This document shows, piece after piece, positions 1-7,323 of a stretch of 13,674 nt of DNA (position 1 is the first letter of the stretch; the number at the start of each line of letters is the position of its first letter). The translations under genes and the position numbers were made by a program. The notes below the pieces were generated by a model. That model was not told where the DNA came from and ran no database searches. It saw only the letters and a list, made by a program, of their open reading frames with translations. Origin of the DNA: Actinomycetota bacterium. GTDB lineage: Bacteria > Actinomycetota > Acidimicrobiia > Acidimicrobiales > Ilumatobacteraceae. The DNA lies in NCBI GenBank assembly GCA_005801025.1, contig SYDZ01000246.1, positions 1-13,674 of the forward strand, given 5' to 3'.

Positions 1-17
1 GCATTGTTCATGCTTGA

Positions 18-29
18 GTCGCGAGCGAC
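18..29. repeat. Short GC-rich inverted repeat upstream of the first gene
   Basis: GTCGC and GCGAC form perfect 5-base arms separated by GA, just before CCTAGTTT. It could be the stem of a weak terminator for a gene to the left, or part of an operator for the hydrolase gene. The 2-base centre is too tight for a good RNA hairpin and only three T follow, so neither reading is strong. The remaining bases of 1-65 hold no recognisable gene. Confidence 0.25.
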
Positions 30-65
30 CCTAGTTTCATGTTCCTCATGCGGTAGAAATAGATC

Positions 66-839
66 ATGAGTAAACATGTTGATAAAGCGGCAGTTGTAGT
101 TGGTGCAGAATCTTGGAGCCACAGTGGAAACCTTCGAATTGGGGCATTGTGTATTCACGGTTTCACGGGAAATCCGTCATCAATGCGCGGAGTGGCCGAG
201 AGTTTTGCTGAGGCAGGATACGACGTAGAACTTCCGCGTCTTCCAGGTCACGGAACCGATATTTCGGACATGATTCCGACTCGCTGGAGTGACTGGACCG
301 CAGAAGTGGCAGCGGCTTATGCGCGACTCGCGGCGCGGGTTGACCAAGTCGTTGTGGCTGGACTGTCTATGGGCGGAGCGTTGACTCTGTGGACTGCATT
401 GCGACAACCAACGGTGTCTGGCATCGTGTGCATCAACCCCGCCTCGCAGCCCCAAGCAGAAGAAATGTTGGAAATGGTAAAGGGTTTGCTTGCCGAAGGA
501 ACCGAAGTATTCCCAGGTATTGGTTCAGACATTGCTGATCCGAATGTGAAAGAAAGTTCATACGCGGGAACACCTTTGGCACCTTTGGTTTCCATGGTTG
601 AAGATGGGATCAAACCGATGCTGTCACAATATGGTTCGTGCTCAATCCCGATGTTGCTGATCACATCGAAGAACGATCACGTCGTTGATCCAGCCACCAG
701 CGATCAATTGGCACAGCAGTGGGGTGGACCTGTGGAAAGAATTTTGCTTGAACGCAGTTTCCATGTGGCGACGCAGGACTATGACAAGGATTTGATCAAT
801 GAATTGGCTCTCGCCTTTATTTCCAAGGTGACTGGGTGA
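66..839 (+). CDS. Alpha/beta-fold serine hydrolase (carboxylesterase / monoacylglycerol lipase type)
   Basis: This is a 257-residue cytoplasmic alpha/beta hydrolase without signal peptide or membrane segment. The oxyanion-hole motif HGFTG lies at 31-35 and the nucleophile elbow GLSMGG at 99-104 (Ser101). The likely acid is Asp204 (KNDHVV) and the base His233 (SFHVATQDYD). This order, spacing and the SFHV...D ending resemble the Est30-type carboxylesterases, which act on short or medium acyl esters; the real substrate cannot be read from sequence. The start ATG at 66 has no convincing Shine-Dalgarno sequence; a TAGAAA hexamer at 54-59 lies exactly six bases upstream, so a leaderless mRNA is possible. 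The stop overlaps the GTG start of lgt by four bases (GTGA), which suggests coupled translation. Family assignment is firm, substrate unknown. Confidence 0.88.
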   Translation: MSKHVDKAAVVVGAESWSHSGNLRIGALCIHGFTGNPSSMRGVAESFAEAGYDVELPRLPGHGTDISDMIPTRWSDWTAEVAAAYARLAARVDQVVVAGLSMGGALTLWTALRQPTVSGIVCINPASQPQAEEMLEMVKGLLAEGTEVFPGIGSDIADPNVKESSYAGTPLAPLVSMVEDGIKPMLSQYGSCSIPMLLITSKNDHVVDPATSDQLAQQWGGPVERILLERSFHVATQDYDKDLINELALAFISKVTG

Positions 840-1684
840 ACCTCCTTTCGTATATCCCGAGCCCCGGGAGTTCGGCGATTCACCTCGGTCCATTGCAGTT
901 GCGTGCCTATGGCTTGATGATTGCCCTAGGGGTGATTTTGGGAGTCCGCCTGTGGGGCAAACGGATGACTTTGATCGGTATCGGTGGCCCCGAGCAGGTA
1001 CATAATGTCGCCATGTGGGCGGTGCCAGCGGGTGTGATAGGGGCACGGCTCTATCACGTGACCACAGAATGGGGTCGCTTTTCTGATCACCCTTTTGACA
1101 TCATCAAAATTTGGAAAGGGGGACTGGGGATTCCTGGCGGAATGTTGTTAGGAATCATTGTGGGAGTTTGGGCGCTGAAGAGAGAGAATCTTCCCGTTGC
1201 GCAGACCTTATGGGCGGTCGCACCTGCGTTGCCATTGGCTCAAGCCGTAGGGCGCTGGGGAAATTGGTGGAATCAAGAGTTATTTGGCAAGGCCACAACT
1301 TTGCCGTGGGGTTTGAGAGTTGATGCAGACAAAGTTTTGGATGCCGGATATCCAGCGGGAACTTTATTCCATCCGACTTTTTTGTACGAGTCATTATGGA
1401 ACTTGGCACTAACGGTGATATTGATTGTTGTGGGTCGCCGAATGCTGGGAGCGCGACCAGGCCGACTGCTGGCGGTGTACGTCATGGGATATGGCATTGG
1501 TCGTTTTTGGGTTGAAGGGTTACGCATTGATGTGGCCAAGGAGGGCGGAGGATTGCGCTTAAACCAATGGACTGCTCTGATTCTGATCGTCGGTGCAGGC
1601 GCTTATTTGGCTAGTGATGCACGTCAGGCTCGCAAGGCCGTGTTGGCAAAGGACTATCGTCAAGAGGATGTCGAATCAGTCTGA
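836..1684 (+). CDS. lgt: Prolipoprotein diacylglyceryl transferase Lgt
   Basis: This 282-residue polytopic membrane enzyme transfers diacylglycerol from phosphatidylglycerol to the lipobox cysteine of prelipoproteins, the first step of lipoprotein maturation. The family signature is clear: GRWGNWWNQELFG at 139-151, with Arg140, Asn143, Asn146 and Glu149 region, and the C-terminal GRFWVEGLR at 222-230 supplying the Arg and Glu that match E. coli R239 and E243. Tyr25 matches the conserved Tyr26. Several hydrophobic segments fit the usual seven-helix fold. The loop where E. coli has His103 reads GGLGIPGG, so that His is a Pro here; actinobacterial Lgt proteins often lack it. The start is GTG at 836, overlapping the hydrolase stop, with AAGG a few bases upstream. 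Its 3' end overlaps the hydratase gene by 17 bases. The length is close to the family norm. Confidence 0.95.
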   Translation: MNLLSYIPSPGSSAIHLGPLQLRAYGLMIALGVILGVRLWGKRMTLIGIGGPEQVHNVAMWAVPAGVIGARLYHVTTEWGRFSDHPFDIIKIWKGGLGIPGGMLLGIIVGVWALKRENLPVAQTLWAVAPALPLAQAVGRWGNWWNQELFGKATTLPWGLRVDADKVLDAGYPAGTLFHPTFLYESLWNLALTVILIVVGRRMLGARPGRLLAVYVMGYGIGRFWVEGLRIDVAKEGGGLRLNQWTALILIVGAGAYLASDARQARKAVLAKDYRQEDVESV

Positions 1685-2468
1685 GTTAGTTCTTCTGTCA
1701 GTGCAAGAGCCGGGTATCGGCGTGATTACCTTGAATAATCCTGATCGGATGAATGCTTGGAGCGCAGCAATGTCGAAGCAGTTTTTCGCTCGACTTGAAG
1801 AGTGCCGACTCAACCCTGAGGTACGCGTAGTTGTGATCACTGGAGCGGGTCGCGGTTTTTGTCCAGGCGCTGACATGGACGCACTCAATCAAATTCGCGC
1901 TAATCCAGCAGGTGGTGCGGGACCAGCCACAGGTGGTGGTCGCTTTAGTGATTTCGTTTCTTATCCCAAGCCAATCATCGCCGCTCTTAATGGCGCAGCG
2001 GCCGGGGTTGGATTCGTTTTGGCAGCGTTTTGTGATCTTCGCTTCGCCGCCAGTGGAATTAAATTGACGACATCGTTTAGTCGACGTGGTCTGATTTGTG
2101 AATATGGGTCCTCGTGGGTTCTACCAAAGTTGATCGGCATGCCACGAGCACTTGATTTGCTGTTGTCAGGTCGGGTGATCACTGCCGATGAAGCAATGCA
2201 GATGGGGTTGGTGAATGGTGTAGTGCCTGGCGCGGAGTTGATGGGCCATGTTCTGGCGTACGCCACTGATCTTGCGCAAAATTGTTCACCAACGAGTTGG
2301 GCGCAGATGAAGAAGCAGGTCTATGGAGACTGGGAAATCGATGTGGATACTGCAACGACGAACTCAATTCAGATGATGAACGCTTCGGTGATGGGTGCTG
2401 ATTTCCAAGAGGGCGTGCAATCTTTCTTAGAGAAGCGCTCGCCGCAGTTCGCGCCTTTCAGCGGCTGA
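1668..2468 (+). CDS. Enoyl-CoA hydratase/isomerase (crotonase) family protein
   Basis: This 266-residue soluble crotonase-fold protein should act on an acyl-CoA, most likely hydrating a trans-2-enoyl-CoA in fatty-acid or related beta-oxidation. The beta-strand start GIGVITLNNPDRMNAWS, the first oxyanion-hole segment GRGFCPGADMDAL and the second segment NGAAAGVGFVLAAFCDLRFAA are in the standard order. The stretch CEYGSSWVLPKLIG matches the GSSW..P..IG block of the family. A Gly-rich loop (NPAGGAGPATGGGR) precedes the second segment. The ATG at 1668 is chosen because it gives the usual family N-terminus; an upstream in-frame ATG at 1593 would only add residues read out of frame from lgt. The gene overlaps lgt by 17 bases and converges with galT, overlapping it by 11 bases. 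The exact reaction (hydratase, isomerase or hydrolase) is not decidable here. Confidence 0.9.
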   Translation: MSNQSELVLLSVQEPGIGVITLNNPDRMNAWSAAMSKQFFARLEECRLNPEVRVVVITGAGRGFCPGADMDALNQIRANPAGGAGPATGGGRFSDFVSYPKPIIAALNGAAAGVGFVLAAFCDLRFAASGIKLTTSFSRRGLICEYGSSWVLPKLIGMPRALDLLLSGRVITADEAMQMGLVNGVVPGAELMGHVLAYATDLAQNCSPTSWAQMKKQVYGDWEIDVDTATTNSIQMMNASVMGADFQEGVQSFLEKRSPQFAPFSG

Positions 2469-3375
2469 GTCGGCGAAGTTTTTCAGCAAGTTCTTCAGGT
2501 ACCACTGGATTGAAGTATTCGCCGGCACCAACTTCGGCAGCGGCTATGAAGCGTGCCAACCCTGATTGTCGCCATGGTGAAACAATTTCAATGTTCATCC
2601 ATGCGTCATCATGCGTCGCTTGAGATGGCCGCTGATTAATCCACATCATGTACGGCAAAGGAGCGCTAAAGAGACGATCAAGTCGTGACAAAGTGTCAAT
2701 CAGGATTTCAGCAAGCCCGCGTCTCTGCTCAGATGACAAAGACGCAAGGTCATTCGTGCGTTGAACGGGAGCAATGATCACTGCCGTTGGGTACTGCGAG
2801 GCATAGGGCACGACACACGACCACGCAGAGGTTGTGTTGACCTTGCGAGATTCGGTGGTGTCGGGTTTCCAGGAAGCATCAAAGAGACGTTGTGGACGAT
2901 CGGGGACATGGTCGTAGGCATAGATCTGTCCGTGTGGATGTGAAATTGTGGCACCTACTTCGGCACCACGATTTTCAAAAATCAGTACATAGTGCACATC
3001 GGGGCGTGAGGAGAGGGCACTGGTTCTTTGCGCCCACAGGTCAATCACTTTGGCTGCGGCATCGACACTCAGGGTGGAAAACGAGGCATGGTGATCGCTG
3101 CTATACAACACCACCTCGCAGCGTTCATCGGCCATTGCCGGCCAGCGATTGACGAAAGAGCGGACCTCGTAGGGTTCAGGTGCTTCTTGTCCTCCGACAC
3201 AGAACGGGCATTCGCCAGGAGTATTATTTGTCGGTAAATTCGGCCGGCTTTGGCGATGACCAACAACATGAACGGTAGTGCCGAGAACGGAATCAACACG
3301 AATATCGGGCTGTTTGCTCGTACTGTCTGCTGGCATCTGCTCATTCTTGCGGAGATCGGGTTGACTATGACTCAT
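2458..3375 (-). CDS. galT: Galactose-1-phosphate uridylyltransferase
   Basis: GalT exchanges UMP between UDP-glucose and galactose-1-phosphate in the Leloir pathway. The 305-residue product has the zinc pair CPFC (Cys56, Cys59), a DHH at 94-96 likely to hold the third zinc ligand, and the active-site HPHGQ at 146-150, in which His148 should be the uridylylated nucleophile. FENRGAEVGATISHPHGQ and the C-terminal FIAAAEVGAGEYFNPVVPEE are typical of the family. The length is slightly below the E. coli enzyme. ATG at 3375 has no Shine-Dalgarno sequence but lies nine bases after TACTTT; an in-frame ATG at 3336 is an alternative start and would leave all motifs intact. It diverges from the alpha-galactosidase gene 23 bases away, which fits joint use of galactosides. 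galK and galE are not in the window. Confidence 0.93.
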   Translation of the reverse strand: MSHSQPDLRKNEQMPADSTSKQPDIRVDSVLGTTVHVVGHRQSRPNLPTNNTPGECPFCVGGQEAPEPYEVRSFVNRWPAMADERCEVVLYSSDHHASFSTLSVDAAAKVIDLWAQRTSALSSRPDVHYVLIFENRGAEVGATISHPHGQIYAYDHVPDRPQRLFDASWKPDTTESRKVNTTSAWSCVVPYASQYPTAVIIAPVQRTNDLASLSSEQRRGLAEILIDTLSRLDRLFSAPLPYMMWINQRPSQATHDDAWMNIEIVSPWRQSGLARFIAAAEVGAGEYFNPVVPEELAEKLRRLSR

Positions 3376-3387
3376 TGTGAGTACAAA
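3361..3387 (+). promoter_or_regulatory. Candidate promoter of the alpha-galactosidase gene
   Basis: TTGACT (3361-3366, five of six to the -35 consensus) is followed after 15 bases by TACAAA (3382-3387, four of six to the -10). Transcription would begin near 3394, just before the coding start. The spacer is short, and the -35 lies within the 5' end of galT. This is a by-eye match only. Confidence 0.35.
3370..3382. repeat. Small inverted repeat at the galT start
   Basis: ACTCA and TGAGT are perfect 5-base arms around TTG. The repeat spans the galT start codon and reaches the TACAAA hexamer proposed as the alpha-galactosidase -10, so it could be a half-site pair for a sugar-responsive regulator. 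It is short and may be chance. Confidence 0.25.
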
Positions 3388-3413
3388 GTAGGTCGGGGGT
3401 GAACATGATTCAA
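3385..3413 (-). promoter_or_regulatory. Candidate promoter of galT
   Basis: Read on the minus strand, TTGAAT (3413-3408) and TACTTT (3390-3385) are separated by exactly 17 bases. The -10 ends nine bases before the galT ATG, so the leader would be only about two bases. The -10 overlaps the proposed -10 of the opposite gene in the shared TACAAAGTA (3382-3390). Confidence 0.4.
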
Positions 3414-5549
3414 CATCTCAAGAGTTCAACGGTGAGCGTTGTCGTTGATGTCTCAAGTGGCATCCCGACGATTTTGCATTGGGGCCAAACGCTGGCGGAC
3501 CTTCCGAAAACATGGGGTTCGTTGCCCGTGACTTTCGGAGCGATGGACTCCACAACTCCGATCTCAGTCGTGCCAGTGCATGGCGATGCATTCACAGGGC
3601 GGCCTGGGTTGCAAGGGCACCGCCGTGGAGGACGACACTGGTCACCACGATTCAGTTATGTATCGCATGAAGTCATTGATGATCTTCACGGCACCCTTTT
3701 AGAGTGCGTGGCCCATGATCTCATAGCCGAACTTGAAATCGTTTCTTGTCTGCACTTATCCAACGACGGCGTGCTTACGGCGCGTTGTATTTTGCGCAAT
3801 GTTGGCGATTCGCCGTTCATGCTTGACGCCTTCACGGTTTCTCTGCCACTGGCAGCACATGCTGAGGACCTCGGCGTCTTCGGTGGTCGCTGGGGTCGCG
3901 AGTTTGAGTTACAGAAATTTCGCTGGCCGTACGGAGCGTGGACGAGCGAGAATCGTCTTGGCCGCTCATCTCATGAGCATCCCGGCTATGTCTGGGCTTT
4001 GCAATCGGGGGCTACTGAATGGCAAGGCGAAGTGTGGGGTGTACATGCCGCGTGGAGCGCTAATCATGTGATCTACGCCGAAAAATTACCTGACGGTCGT
4101 CGCTACATTCAAAGTGGCGAACTTTTCCATGCTGGTGAAATCTGTGTCTATGCGGGCGATGAATTCAGCACCGTGGATGTCATCGGGGTTTATTCGGATT
4201 CAGGCATGACTCCGGCATCGTGGGGATTTCACAATGAAGCGCGTCGGCGCTCACCACGTTTCGAACTGTCTGCGCGTCCAGTGCATCTCAACACTTGGGA
4301 GGCAGTTTATTTCAATCACGATATTGAGCGCCTCAAAGAATTAGCAACTGTCGGAGCGGCGCTAGGAATTGAACGCTTTGTACTTGACGACGGTTGGTTT
4401 GCTGGTCGTCGTAACGATCGGCAGGGTCTGGGAGATTGGTGGGTGTCACCCGAGGTTTACCCTGATGGCCTCAATCCATTGATTGATCATGTGCGAGCCT
4501 TAGATATGCAGTTTGGAATTTGGGTGGAGCCAGAAATGGTCAATCCAGACAGTGATCTGTATCGAGCTCACCCTGAATGGGTTTTGGCAGCGGAAGGTTA
4601 TGAGCCGATTCTCGGTCGTCATCAATTGGTGCTTGATCTGTGGAATGCCGGAGCCTTTGAACATGTCCTGACTCAATTAGATGCGCTGTTGCGCGATCAC
4701 GACATTGGCTATGTGAAGTGGGATATGAATCGTTGGCACGTACAGGGGAGTAACCCCGACGGCAAAGCCGGAACTCATGATCAAACTGTGGCCTTATATG
4801 CGCTGTTGGATCGTCTCCGTGAATTGCATCCGGGCGTTGACTTTGAATCATGTGCCTCGGGAGGTGGACGGATTGATCATGCAATTTTGAGTCGTGTGGA
4901 ACGAGTGTGGACCAGCGATAGTAATGATGCATTGGATCGTCAGTTGATTCAACGTGGGGCATCCATGCTGATACCGCCTGAGGTGATGGGATCACATATC
5001 GGGGCGGAGCGTTCACATACGACGGGGCGACGACATTCAATGAGTTTTCGCGGAGCGACGGCGTTATTCGGTCACTTGGGTGTTGAAAGTGATGTCACAC
5101 AACTTCGTGATTCCGAATTGGAACAACTAGGACACATCATTGGGGTATATAAAAAGTATCGCTATCTACTACATGGCGGTGACACCGTGCGTTTTGATAC
5201 TTTCGAGCTCACTGCAGGTGCCGGATTGTCTCATGGGGTGTATTCCCTTGATCGGCGTTCGGCTCTGGTGGCATATTGCCAGTTGTCCTCCGAGGTTTCA
5301 CTGACGCCACCTATGTGGCGTTTACCTGGCTTGCTTGAGGACGCTCTGTACGAAGTTCAGATTGTGCCGCTGACCACTGCGACCTCCGTCATAGTCCCAG
5401 GCGCCGTGGTGAGGCAGCCAGAATGGCTTTCAGAGGCTCTACGTGGGGTGCCGGCGACCTTTACGGGGCGTTACCTTGAGGTCGTGGGTCTGCAGGCGCC
5501 GGTGATGTGGCCCGAAACGGCAGTGCTCGTCTACCTGTCCTGCTCGTAG
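3399..5549 (+). CDS. Alpha-galactosidase, glycoside hydrolase family 36
   Basis: This 716-residue GH36 enzyme removes terminal alpha-galactose from melibiose, raffinose-family sugars or other galactosides. There is no signal peptide, so it should work in the cytoplasm on imported oligosaccharides. An N-terminal beta-rich domain (about 1-310) precedes the (beta/alpha)8 domain. Hallmarks are FVLDDGWFAGRRND, GIWVEPEMVNPDSDL, YVKWDMNR with the nucleophile Asp442, FESCASGGGRID, and VWTSDSNDALDR with the acid/base Asp507 (numbered from GTG 3399). A beta-rich C-terminal domain completes the usual length of about 700-740. Either GTG 3399 or ATG 3405 may be the start; the G-run at 3395-3399 sits better before the ATG. 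gatC starts nine bases after its stop, so read-through into the tRNA amidotransferase genes is likely. Family firm, natural substrate inferred. Confidence 0.93.
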   Translation: MNMIQHLKSSTVSVVVDVSSGIPTILHWGQTLADLPKTWGSLPVTFGAMDSTTPISVVPVHGDAFTGRPGLQGHRRGGRHWSPRFSYVSHEVIDDLHGTLLECVAHDLIAELEIVSCLHLSNDGVLTARCILRNVGDSPFMLDAFTVSLPLAAHAEDLGVFGGRWGREFELQKFRWPYGAWTSENRLGRSSHEHPGYVWALQSGATEWQGEVWGVHAAWSANHVIYAEKLPDGRRYIQSGELFHAGEICVYAGDEFSTVDVIGVYSDSGMTPASWGFHNEARRRSPRFELSARPVHLNTWEAVYFNHDIERLKELATVGAALGIERFVLDDGWFAGRRNDRQGLGDWWVSPEVYPDGLNPLIDHVRALDMQFGIWVEPEMVNPDSDLYRAHPEWVLAAEGYEPILGRHQLVLDLWNAGAFEHVLTQLDALLRDHDIGYVKWDMNRWHVQGSNPDGKAGTHDQTVALYALLDRLRELHPGVDFESCASGGGRIDHAILSRVERVWTSDSNDALDRQLIQRGASMLIPPEVMGSHIGAERSHTTGRRHSMSFRGATALFGHLGVESDVTQLRDSELEQLGHIIGVYKKYRYLLHGGDTVRFDTFELTAGAGLSHGVYSLDRRSALVAYCQLSSEVSLTPPMWRLPGLLEDALYEVQIVPLTTATSVIVPGAVVRQPEWLSEALRGVPATFTGRYLEVVGLQAPVMWPETAVLVYLSCS

Positions 5550-5552
5550 CAT
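5547..5552 (+). promoter_or_regulatory. Possible -10 element for a leaderless gatC transcript
   Basis: TAGCAT (TANNNT) overlaps the stop codon of the alpha-galactosidase gene and ends six bases before the GTG of gatC, which would place the transcription start at the start codon. No good -35 is seen at 17-18 bases upstream. An internal promoter here would free the essential gat genes from sugar control. Confidence 0.3.
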
Positions 5553-5558
5553 TGAGGC

Positions 5559-5873
5559 GTGTCCGAAACAGCTTCCGAACGAATTTCCATAGAGGCGGTG
5601 ATCAAGGCATCGCGCCTATCTCGCCTTGATCTCACTCCCGCTGAGGTTGCCCGCATGACCTCGCAACTTGCTGGGATGTTGGAACATTTTGCTGATATTG
5701 ATGCCCTTGATTTGAGTGCTGTTGAACCTATGACGCGTCCTTACCCACTCTCCAATGTCTTGCGCCAAGATGTCGTCGTTCAGGGGTTAGATCGTGACGA
5801 AGTTTTGGCCAATGCTCCGGCAGCCGAAGAGGGACGCTTTCGTGTTCCACCAATCGTTGGATTGGACGGTTGA
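5559..5873 (+). CDS. gatC: Asp-tRNA(Asn)/Glu-tRNA(Gln) amidotransferase subunit C
   Basis: GatC is the small belt-like subunit that holds GatA and GatB together in the amidotransferase making Gln-tRNA(Gln) from Glu-tRNA(Gln) (and Asn-tRNA(Asn) where used). The 104-residue product has the family pattern: an N-terminal helix with SRLSRLDLTPAEV, a second helix through MLEHFADIDALDLSAVEPM, and the C-terminal signature LRQDVVV....R.E.LANAP..EEGRFRVPPI. The GTG start at 5559 gives the normal N-terminus; GAGG at 5554-5557 is only one base away, too close for a usual Shine-Dalgarno. The stop is one base before the gatA ATG. Subunit identity is supported by the gatC-gatA-gatB order. Confidence 0.95.
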   Translation: MSETASERISIEAVIKASRLSRLDLTPAEVARMTSQLAGMLEHFADIDALDLSAVEPMTRPYPLSNVLRQDVVVQGLDRDEVLANAPAAEEGRFRVPPIVGLDG

Positions 5874-5874
5874 G

Positions 5875-7323
5875 ATGACAACAATCCCGAGCACTGCGGC
5901 TGCCATCGCCGATGCTGTTCGCTCTGGAGTCCTGAAGGCCACTGATGTCCTTGAAGCACACGTAGCGCGTATTGCTGAACGCGAAGGAGAGATTCATGCC
6001 TTCAACTTGGTGACGACCGATGAGGCGCGTGCTGCCGCTGAGCGCATTGACGCCGATGTTGCTGCAGGTCGTGATCCAGGGGTGCTCGCAGGTGTGCCGA
6101 TAGCAATTAAAGACAACATGTGCACACGAGGCATTGCAACCACCTGCTCATCAAAGATTCTTGAGGGATGGCGTCCGCCGTATGACGCAACTGTTGTTCA
6201 GCGTTTAGCGGCTGCGGGAGCGGTCACAATCGGTAAAACTAATCTCGATGAATTTGCCATGGGGTCAAGCACCGAGAACTCCGCATTTGGTGTCACCTAT
6301 AACCCGCGCGACATCACTCGCGTGTCAGGTGGTTCAAGTGGCGGAAGTGCTGCTGCTGTCGCTGCTGGTTTTTCTCCTATCAGTATTGGTAGCGATACTG
6401 GAGGCTCAATTCGTCAGCCTGCAGCATTATGTGGTGTCGTCGGTGTCAAGCCCACCTATGGCACGGTGAGTCGTTATGGGTTAGTGGCTTTTGCGAGCAG
6501 TCTTGATCAGGTCGGTCCATTCTCCACTGATGTGCGTGACTCAGCTTTGGTGCTGGAAGCAATCAGTGGTCATGATCCCATGGACTCAACTTCAATTCCA
6601 CAGGGTCCATTATCCTTGCAGGGCGTTTTGTCTCAAGGCGTGGAAGGTTTACGCGTCGGTCGGATCACCGATATGCCTGGTGGCGCCGACCCCGATGTCA
6701 CTGAGCGTCTTGAAGCAGCCTGTGACGCTCTTCAGGCTGCTGGAGCAATCATGGTAGACGTGCAGATGCCGTCAATGAAATATGGATTAACGGCTTATTA
6801 TTTGATCGCCCCCGCAGAAGCCAGCAGTAACTTGGCGCGTTATGACGGTGTGCGTTACGGCAAGCGTGTCAACGCGCCTGATACCAATGCGATGTATAGC
6901 GCAACGCGTTCGGCTGGTTTTGGAGATGAAGTAAAGCGCCGCATCATGCTGGGCACCTATGCTTTGTCCGCTGGGTACTACGACGCCTATTACGGTAAGG
7001 CCCTCAAAGTTCGCCGCTTGATCAGCGAGGATTTTGATCGTGCTTACACCAGGGCTGATGTGTTGTTAACGCCGACTTCGCCGATCGTGGCTTTTCCAGT
7101 CGGGGCAAAGTCGGATGATCCACTGGCGATGTATCTCTGCGATGTGTACACCATCCCCACTAACTTGGCTGGACATCCAGCGATGAGTGTGCCCTTTGGT
7201 ACTGGTGCCTTTGGTTTGCCCGTCGGTGTTCAAATTATGGCTCCAACTTTGGGTGAGCAAACAATGTTTAGAGTTGCCGCTTCATTGGAGCGCAGCATGA
7301 TTGCATCTAGTGGTGGACGATGA
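5875..7323 (+). CDS. gatA: Asp-tRNA(Asn)/Glu-tRNA(Gln) amidotransferase subunit A
   Basis: GatA is the glutaminase subunit: it releases ammonia from glutamine and feeds it to GatB. The 482-residue protein has the amidase signature with the Ser-cisSer-Lys triad visible as Lys79 (PIAIKDN), Ser154 (SGGSSGGS) and Ser178 (GSDTGGSIR); these positions coincide with those I recall for the S. aureus enzyme. GKTNLDEFAMGSSTENSAFG, at about 120-139, is characteristic of GatA rather than of generic amidases. ATG 5875 is preferred: the reading frame stays open upstream, but those codons lie within gatC. The last four bases overlap the gatB start (ATGA), so translation of gatA and gatB is probably coupled. 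Confidence 0.97.
   Translation: MTTIPSTAAAIADAVRSGVLKATDVLEAHVARIAEREGEIHAFNLVTTDEARAAAERIDADVAAGRDPGVLAGVPIAIKDNMCTRGIATTCSSKILEGWRPPYDATVVQRLAAAGAVTIGKTNLDEFAMGSSTENSAFGVTYNPRDITRVSGGSSGGSAAAVAAGFSPISIGSDTGGSIRQPAALCGVVGVKPTYGTVSRYGLVAFASSLDQVGPFSTDVRDSALVLEAISGHDPMDSTSIPQGPLSLQGVLSQGVEGLRVGRITDMPGGADPDVTERLEAACDALQAAGAIMVDVQMPSMKYGLTAYYLIAPAEASSNLARYDGVRYGKRVNAPDTNAMYSATRSAGFGDEVKRRIMLGTYALSAGYYDAYYGKALKVRRLISEDFDRAYTRADVLLTPTSPIVAFPVGAKSDDPLAMYLCDVYTIPTNLAGHPAMSVPFGTGAFGLPVGVQIMAPTLGEQTMFRVAASLERSMIASSGGR

Noticed and set aside
1593..1667. N-terminal extension of the enoyl-CoA hydratase by 25 residues
   Set aside because: The extra codons lie inside lgt and do not resemble the crotonase N-terminus; ATG 1668 gives the family length.
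4540..5040. 166-codon minus-strand frame within the alpha-galactosidase gene
   Set aside because: It is antisense to the catalytic core of GH36 (Asp442 and Asp507 region), with composition rich in His, Pro and Arg and no known motif.
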